Of a DNA stretch of 28,252 nt, positions 24,036 through 28,252 are shown in pieces. The stretch lies in NCBI GenBank assembly GCA_035267045.1, contig DATFMH010000182.1, forward strand, positions 1-28,252, read 5' to 3'. The notes under the pieces are model-generated. The model was not told the DNA's origin. It searched no databases and saw only the letters and a program-made list of their open reading frames with translations. This DNA is from DATFMH01 sp035267045. Lineage in GTDB: Bacteria; Bacteroidota; Rhodothermia; Balneolales; DATFMH01. A program made the position numbers and the translations under genes. Position 1 is the first letter of the stretch, and every line of letters starts with the position of its first letter.

Positions 24036-25571
24036 TCAATCACCAGAATGTCCATTTGGGTGACAAGAATAGCACGCGGTACTAACATAACTGTAACCTG
24101 ATACCTCACTATGTTTTTGATCCATAGTCGTTTTCGCATGGGCGTGGCAGTTCAGACAACTAAAAGATGCGTAATTGCCTTTTGTGGTATGGCAGGTTTG
24201 ACAACTTTCCCATATTCCCTTATGGGCTCCCGAATAGATAGGGAAATATTGCTGATCATGTTGTTGAAAATCTACGTTTCCCCAGGTATTTACATTATGA
24301 CAATCCGTGCAAGTTGTAGAGATGCCGCTTCCGGTACCATGAGCCGTTTGATAGTTAGATTGGTGACAGGAATAGCAGTCCTGATCACTCGTGGCATCAA
24401 ATTTTGGTTTATACGAAGGAATAACATGGCAACCGCTGCAATTTATCGTTTTGTGAGCGCCCAGTAGTTGGAATCCGTTCGATACTTTGGCATGATCAAA
24501 CTGGGCGTCATCCCAGGTGTTAACATTATGACAGGTCGCACAGGTTGTCGGGAAATTGCTCCCACTGTGTGCTTTTTGGAAATCCGTTTGATGGCATGAA
24601 TAACAATCCTGATCGTTTGTAGCCTGAAATTTATTTTGATAGGATGGTATGACATGACAGGAACTGCATTCAAGTTTTTTGTGAGATCCCAATAATTCGA
24701 AGCCGTTTGATATTTTAGCATGGTCGAATTCGGCGCCTCCCCAGGAGTTTTCATTATGACAATTCAAACAGGTGTGTGGAAAATTACTTCCCCCATGCGC
24801 TTCCTGAAAATTGGATTGGTGACAGGAATAACAATCCTGATCGTTGGTAGTATGAAATTTATTGGCAAAAGAGGGTACAACGTGACAACTTTCACAGCGA
24901 ATTTGCTTATGTGCTCCTACAAGCGCAAATCCTCCGGATACCGTCACGTGATCGAATGCGGCACCTCCCCAACCCATAGTATTATGGCATTGCTGACATT
25001 GGGTACTGAAACCTTGTTTAACGTGATCTATTGACTGCGCCGTCTCATAATCCTTTTTATGGCAGGAATAACAGTCTGTATCAAGATTGGTAAAAGCGCC
25101 ATTCCGGTCATTTTGATGACAACTCTGACAAGCTAATTGTTGATGTGCACCCGTCAATGGAAATCCCGTTTTGGCATGAATGGCCAGGCCTTTTACATGG
25201 TGAAAAGAGTTCTGATTATGGCAGGAAATACAGTTGGTTCCAAATTTTCCCTGGTGAACATCAACATGGCATGATCCGCAATTGCCGGGCATCACCTGTG
25301 GCTTATCAAAACGTAAATCGAGATGACAGCTTTGGCAGCTGATCATTTTGTGCTTGCCGATAAGGGCGAAACCGGTCATCTTCTTGTGATCGAAATTCAT
25401 TTTGGCTTTAGCCGGCTTCCAGGAGTTGGGGCGGTGACAAGCGGAACAATCGATATCAATGGTGAGTTTACCATGTGGACTTTTGATAACCTGTTGTCCA
25501 AAAACAGTCTGTGTATAACAGATCAAACCTGTAATGAGTAATAATATTTTTGGGGTTTTAGGAATTTCCAT
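24036..25571 (-). CDS. Periplasmic/extracellular c-type cytochrome with 19 CxxCH motifs
   Basis: A 511-residue exported multihaem cytochrome. The signal peptide is about 1-26 (KILLLITGLICYTQTVFGQ). I count 19 CxxCH haem-binding motifs, from C42 (CSACH) to CYSCH near the C-terminus, with none of the longer-spaced variants. A module with a His before a Gly-Phe strand, then G-x-H, then CxxCH (FDH..GF.L.G.H....C..CH) occurs six times; the extra His residues probably give bis-His ligation. Residues 214-437 are three tandem 76-residue repeats, each with three haem motifs. It would carry electrons through the periplasm or outside the cell. The start is ATG 25571, overlapping the 20-haem gene by 14 nt; the open frame runs 77 codons further upstream but that part is out-of-frame 20-haem sequence. 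Confidence 0.92.
   Translation of the reverse strand: MEIPKTPKILLLITGLICYTQTVFGQQVIKSPHGKLTIDIDCSACHRPNSWKPAKAKMNFDHKKMTGFALIGKHKMISCQSCHLDLRFDKPQVMPGNCGSCHVDVHQGKFGTNCISCHNQNSFHHVKGLAIHAKTGFPLTGAHQQLACQSCHQNDRNGAFTNLDTDCYSCHKKDYETAQSIDHVKQGFSTQCQQCHNTMGWGGAAFDHVTVSGGFALVGAHKQIRCESCHVVPSFANKFHTTNDQDCYSCHQSNFQEAHGGSNFPHTCLNCHNENSWGGAEFDHAKISNGFELLGSHKKLECSSCHVIPSYQNKFQATNDQDCYSCHQTDFQKAHSGSNFPTTCATCHNVNTWDDAQFDHAKVSNGFQLLGAHKTINCSGCHVIPSYKPKFDATSDQDCYSCHQSNYQTAHGTGSGISTTCTDCHNVNTWGNVDFQQHDQQYFPIYSGAHKGIWESCQTCHTTKGNYASFSCLNCHAHAKTTMDQKHSEVSGYSYVSTACYSCHPNGHSGD
24259..24932 (-). repeat. Three tandem 228-bp coding repeats in the 19-haem cytochrome
   Basis: Each unit encodes 76 residues with three haem motifs (CESCH/CSSCH/CSGCH, then CYSCH, then CLNCH/CATCH/CTDCH). 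Conserved blocks are N-D-Q-D-C-Y-S-C-H-Q and F-D-H-A-K. Phase is kept, so the repeats add haem wires in steps of three. Confidence 0.85.
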
Positions 25572-27315
25572 GACACGATTTACAAGTGGTTGACAATGGC
25601 CTGTAGCGAACAAACATTTTTCCATCCGCTGCTTTTTCGGATTTGTGACAAGACCCGCAACTGACGTTTTTATGAGCGCCATCGAGTTTAAACCGGGCTT
25701 TGTTATGGTCAAAATGGTTTGTGGTGAATGCATCGGTATGATGGCAATTACCACATGAAGCCCCGGTCTTCGTTCCGGTAAATTGACCGTGATGAGGGTC
25801 ATCTTTACGGTGACAGGTATTGCAGGATGTCGTTAGCTTATCAAACAGTATCTCATTGGCAGTATTCTTTGTATGACAACTTATACACGTTATTGATGCA
25901 TGTTTGCCGGTTAGTTTGAAGCCGGTTAACGCATGATTAAATGTAATGGATGTTTTCCAGGAAGTGGTGTTATGACAGGTTGCACAAGTGTTATTTAATT
26001 TATTAGCAGTAAAAGTATTCTGGTGCGGATTATCCTTGCGATGACAGGTTATGCACCGGGTGTTGGCAAATTGAAAAACGGGCTTTTTAATATTCGGTTT
26101 GGAAGATTGATGGCAGCTGAAGCATGGTATGGCTTCATGAGAACCGGTTAACTTAAAATGCGTCTCTTTGTTATGACGTGTAATATCGAATGTAGTGGGA
26201 AGCCATGCTTTGGATGTGTGACAGTTCTTGCAATCCGTTCCTCCTTTAATATGAGCAAAAGCTCCATCATGATAATCAATATGACAGGATAAACAGGTGG
26301 ATGATTTTGGCTTCGGAAAACTTTTTCCGGTAGTTTTACCGATGAAGGTTAACCGGATTCCCGGAATTTTCTTGTCCGGATCATGGCAGGAGGAACAACT
26401 TATAACCGCATGCTTCCCCACTAAAGGAAAACCGGTCGTAGTGTGATCAAAATGCTTCCTGGAAAGAGTGGGTAATACATGCCAGCCTTTTGGGGTATGA
26501 CAGCTTTCACATCGTGTTCCAAAGCGTCCTTTATGAACATCGGTATGGCAGTCGATACATTTTTGAAAAGCGAGACCGGTATATATAACCATTGATTTAC
26601 CGGAGGGCTGCACTGTTTTTTTATGGCAATCTTCACATTTGACCACCATGTGTTTACCCACTAAAGCGAAGCGGGTATGATCATGATTGAATGCAGGTAC
26701 TTTCTTCCACGTTTTTGCCGTATGGCAAGAACTGCAATCCTTACCGATGAATTGCTTTCCATGTGGATTGTCTTTTACGTGGCATGAGGTACAGGTTGTG
26801 TCGAGTCCGAGGTATGTTTTGTTCAGTGCGTGATACTTCCCCTTGAAAGCAATAACACTCTTGTCATTAATAAAAGAGGGTCTGTGACAGCTCTTACAAT
26901 GTAAATCGGCATGTTTACCTATCAGTAAAAATCCTGTCTTTTTATGTTCGAATTTTGTGGTATCGAAATGTACGGCGTCAAAAGTGCGTCCCAGGTGTTC
27001 TTTGTGACAATTACTACAATTTTGATTGATGACGGCAGCGGAAGCATGAAAACCCAGTTTGGCATCGACGCGTTTTTTAAGCGGAGTGTGACAGGATAAA
27101 CATTTTGAGATACTAACTCCTTTTTCACCCAGTTCATGACAACTTGTACATTTAGTTATCCCTTCAAGATTAGCATGAGCTTTTGACAACTTGCCCGGTG
27201 AAAGTAATTGTCCATAAGTTGGACTAGCCATCATTATGAGAATAAATGGACACACAAAGAACAACAATATTACAACACGGCACATCCGGTAATATGTGAA
27301 GTATTCTCCCCCCAT
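25558..27315 (-). CDS. Periplasmic/extracellular c-type cytochrome with 20 CxxCH motifs
   Basis: A 585-residue exported multihaem cytochrome. The N-terminal signal (hydrophobic about 12-32, ending SPTYGQ) is followed by 20 CxxCH motifs, from CTSCH near residue 56 to CKSCH close to the C-terminus. Six copies of the module FxH...(T)xFxLxGxHxxxxCxxCH can be read (for example FDHTTTGFPLVGKHAVISC), the same module as in the 19-haem protein. Extra pairs of haems with D-N-P-H or D-x-H linkers lie between them (CHVKDNPHGKQF, CHRKDNPHQNTF, CHRKDDPHHGQF). ATG 27315 overlaps the TPR stop (TAATG); ATG 27285 (Met11) is an alternative start that keeps the signal peptide. With the 19-haem partner, 39 haems would be made from one operon. 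Confidence 0.92.
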   Translation of the reverse strand: MGGEYFTYYRMCRVVILLFFVCPFILIMMASPTYGQLLSPGKLSKAHANLEGITKCTSCHELGEKGVSISKCLSCHTPLKKRVDAKLGFHASAAVINQNCSNCHKEHLGRTFDAVHFDTTKFEHKKTGFLLIGKHADLHCKSCHRPSFINDKSVIAFKGKYHALNKTYLGLDTTCTSCHVKDNPHGKQFIGKDCSSCHTAKTWKKVPAFNHDHTRFALVGKHMVVKCEDCHKKTVQPSGKSMVIYTGLAFQKCIDCHTDVHKGRFGTRCESCHTPKGWHVLPTLSRKHFDHTTTGFPLVGKHAVISCSSCHDPDKKIPGIRLTFIGKTTGKSFPKPKSSTCLSCHIDYHDGAFAHIKGGTDCKNCHTSKAWLPTTFDITRHNKETHFKLTGSHEAIPCFSCHQSSKPNIKKPVFQFANTRCITCHRKDNPHQNTFTANKLNNTCATCHNTTSWKTSITFNHALTGFKLTGKHASITCISCHTKNTANEILFDKLTTSCNTCHRKDDPHHGQFTGTKTGASCGNCHHTDAFTTNHFDHNKARFKLDGAHKNVSCGSCHKSEKAADGKMFVRYRPLSTTCKSCHGNS

Positions 27316-27929
27316 TATTGTTGTGATGAGTTCATGCTATCAAGCTTTTTCAGAGATTGTTTGGTGATATGCATAACATCCGCCGATGCATTCGATTTTA
27401 GAACCAATTCCCAGCTTTTCCTGGCTTTTGAGTATTGTTGCATATTAGCGTAAATGGCTCCCTGGTTATAAAGAGCTGAGGGATTATTATGGAACCTTTT
27501 CAGAGTTCTGGCAGTAGCATTCAACGCTTTCGCCCACTGTTGGGTTTCTCCATAACAATTGGTGAGATCGAGCCATGGCTGTACGCCTGATGACTTATTG
27601 TTTTTAACATATTGCTCATACAGTGTTATGGCCTTGGCGGGTTCATGTGAATCCTGGTATAAACGGGCTAATCGGAGTACATGGGTAGTGTCGTTAGGAT
27701 GGCTGCTGACATAACCGGCCAGCTCTTTTATTTCCATTTTAACATTATGAGCCACGTTTCCCGCCGAAGGAGTTGTATCGCTGATGGCCGGCAGTGAGGA
27801 TTTATCCATGCCAGTTACCTGATCCTGCACTGGTTGGGAATCCGTTTGTTGGTTACTTAAAGCTTGAATAACGAAGAATGATCCTATTAGCAAGACGATC
27901 AAACTGAGAAATATTACTTTTTTATTCAT
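27315..27929 (-). CDS. Membrane-anchored TPR protein of the multihaem operon
   Basis: A 204-residue protein with an N-terminal hydrophobic anchor (about 5-24, VIFLSLIVLLIGSFFVI), a Ser/Thr/Gln-rich linker, and a helical TPR region (about 65-200). The TPR-like units are HVLRLARLYQDSHEPAKAITLYEQYV, QPWLDLTNCYGETQQWAKALN and SALYNQGAIYANMQQYSKARKSW. It carries no haem motif. The layout resembles the TPR part of the CcmH/NrfG-type cytochrome c maturation factors, so a role as a periplasmic assembly or docking factor for the neighbouring cytochromes is plausible but inferred. ATG 27929 follows a strong TAAGGAGAT ribosome site, and its stop overlaps the start of the 20-haem gene. Confidence 0.85.
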   Translation of the reverse strand: MNKKVIFLSLIVLLIGSFFVIQALSNQQTDSQPVQDQVTGMDKSSLPAISDTTPSAGNVAHNVKMEIKELAGYVSSHPNDTTHVLRLARLYQDSHEPAKAITLYEQYVKNNKSSGVQPWLDLTNCYGETQQWAKALNATARTLKRFHNNPSALYNQGAIYANMQQYSKARKSWELVLKSNASADVMHITKQSLKKLDSMNSSQQ

Positions 27930-27938
27930 AAAATCTCC

Positions 27939-28252
27939 TTAGAAAATCCAGGTATAACCAAACATTACAGCAACAATTATATGTATGAAAAGAATGAGAA
28001 ACATGAGTATCGCTAATGGAACATGGAATATATGCCAATAGGTAAATATTCGGTGGAAAGGTTGTAAAATGGCCTTTTGTTGATCATTTCTAATCAACTG
28101 ATTAGCCAAATCTTTCCCTTTTTCCATTTGTGAATCGGTAAGCGAGTTCTGCCTGGCCAATTCTTTCCACTGACGATGCCAGTACAGACGCCCCAAATCA
28201 AATTTTAATGCTAATGCAAAAGATGAAAAAATTCCCCGGGCAGAAGTGTTTT
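27939..28252 (-). CDS. C-terminal part of a membrane protein, probably cytochrome b-like (partial)
   Basis: Open frame running off the right edge of the window; 104 codons are visible. The first visible residues are NTSARGIFSSFALALKFDLG, so a TTG at 28196 is not the real start. The visible C-terminus has a charged cytoplasmic or periplasmic stretch (Q-W-K-E-L-A-R, K-G-K-D-L-A-N-Q-L), then FHRIFTYWHIFHVPLAILMFLILFIHIIVAVMFGY, one or two membrane helices with four His. Such His-bearing helices are typical of cytochrome b-type quinol-interacting subunits. It ends 9 nt before the TPR gene, so it is the visible head of the multihaem operon. A quinol-oxidising input module is the likely role; family identity needs the rest of the gene. 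Confidence 0.6.
   Translation of the reverse strand, partial: NTSARGIFSSFALALKFDLGRLYWHRQWKELARQNSLTDSQMEKGKDLANQLIRNDQQKAILQPFHRIFTYWHIFHVPLAILMFLILFIHIIVAVMFGYTWIF

Noticed and set aside
24259..24932. Tandem repeats considered as a CRISPR-like or satellite array
   Set aside because: The units are 228 bp, keep reading frame and encode haem motifs, so they are coding repeats.
25572..25802. 77-codon upstream extension of the 19-haem cytochrome frame
   Set aside because: It runs antiphase through the end of the 20-haem gene, has no signal peptide in place, and the genuine signal peptide starts at ATG 25571.
1..28252. tRNA, rRNA, riboswitch or prophage genes
   Set aside because: No cloverleaf, ribosomal or known riboswitch sequence was recognised on reading. 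ORF6N alone is not evidence of a prophage. A covariance-model scan would be needed to exclude small RNAs.

Overview
The window looks like a chromosomal segment of an anaerobic or facultative Gram-negative bacterium of the Bacteroidota/Ignavibacteriota/Calditrichota kind. This placement is an inference and no marker gene settles it. The support is a FadL-type outer-membrane protein, a second outer-membrane beta-barrel ending in Phe, a spondin-domain lipoprotein, TlpA, ORF6N/GxxExxY/DUF559 accessory genes, and very multihaem c-type cytochromes. Base composition is moderately AT-rich. Clear Shine-Dalgarno sequences (GGAGG or GAGAG types) precede many genes, which is less typical of classical Bacteroidia. 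No rRNA, tRNA or CRISPR array was seen.

Left part (1-8800, mostly + strand): a duplicated-spondin lipoprotein, then an OmpR-type response regulator and histidine kinase overlapping by 4 nt, a small conserved protein on the minus strand, and an exported creatininase-family amidohydrolase. Next comes a compact sulfur operon: sulfide:quinone-oxidoreductase-like flavoprotein, DUF1641 protein, a TusE/DsrC-like protein keeping only the terminal Cys, and a DsrE-like protein, closed by a strong intrinsic terminator.

Middle part (8800-15200): a FadL-like porin, then single genes for a YiiD-type thioesterase, a TlpA-like thioredoxin, a CsaA-like tRNA-binding protein, a zinc-ribbon metallo-beta-lactamase-fold protein and a PspB-like membrane peptide. 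An accessory patch follows: a GxxExxY nuclease-like gene between two ~145-bp repeats with inverted ends, then an ORF6N gene.

Right part (15200-28252, minus strand): a fused HyuA-HyuB hydantoinase/5-oxoprolinase overlaps an Nramp-like transporter that lacks the usual metal-site residues. A DUF559 nuclease-like gene sits between two 140-bp direct repeats that also have inverted ends. The last 7 kb is a tight operon, in transcription order: the C-terminal part of a membrane protein (probably cytochrome b-like), a membrane-anchored TPR protein, a 20-haem cytochrome, a 19-haem cytochrome, an outer-membrane beta-barrel, and a membrane-anchored Fe-S/FAD pyridine-nucleotide oxidoreductase. Together these could form an electron path from the quinone/NAD(P)H pool across the periplasm to the outer membrane, for extracellular or outer-membrane electron transfer. 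This 39-haem operon and the two repeat-flanked nuclease genes are the most interesting content.
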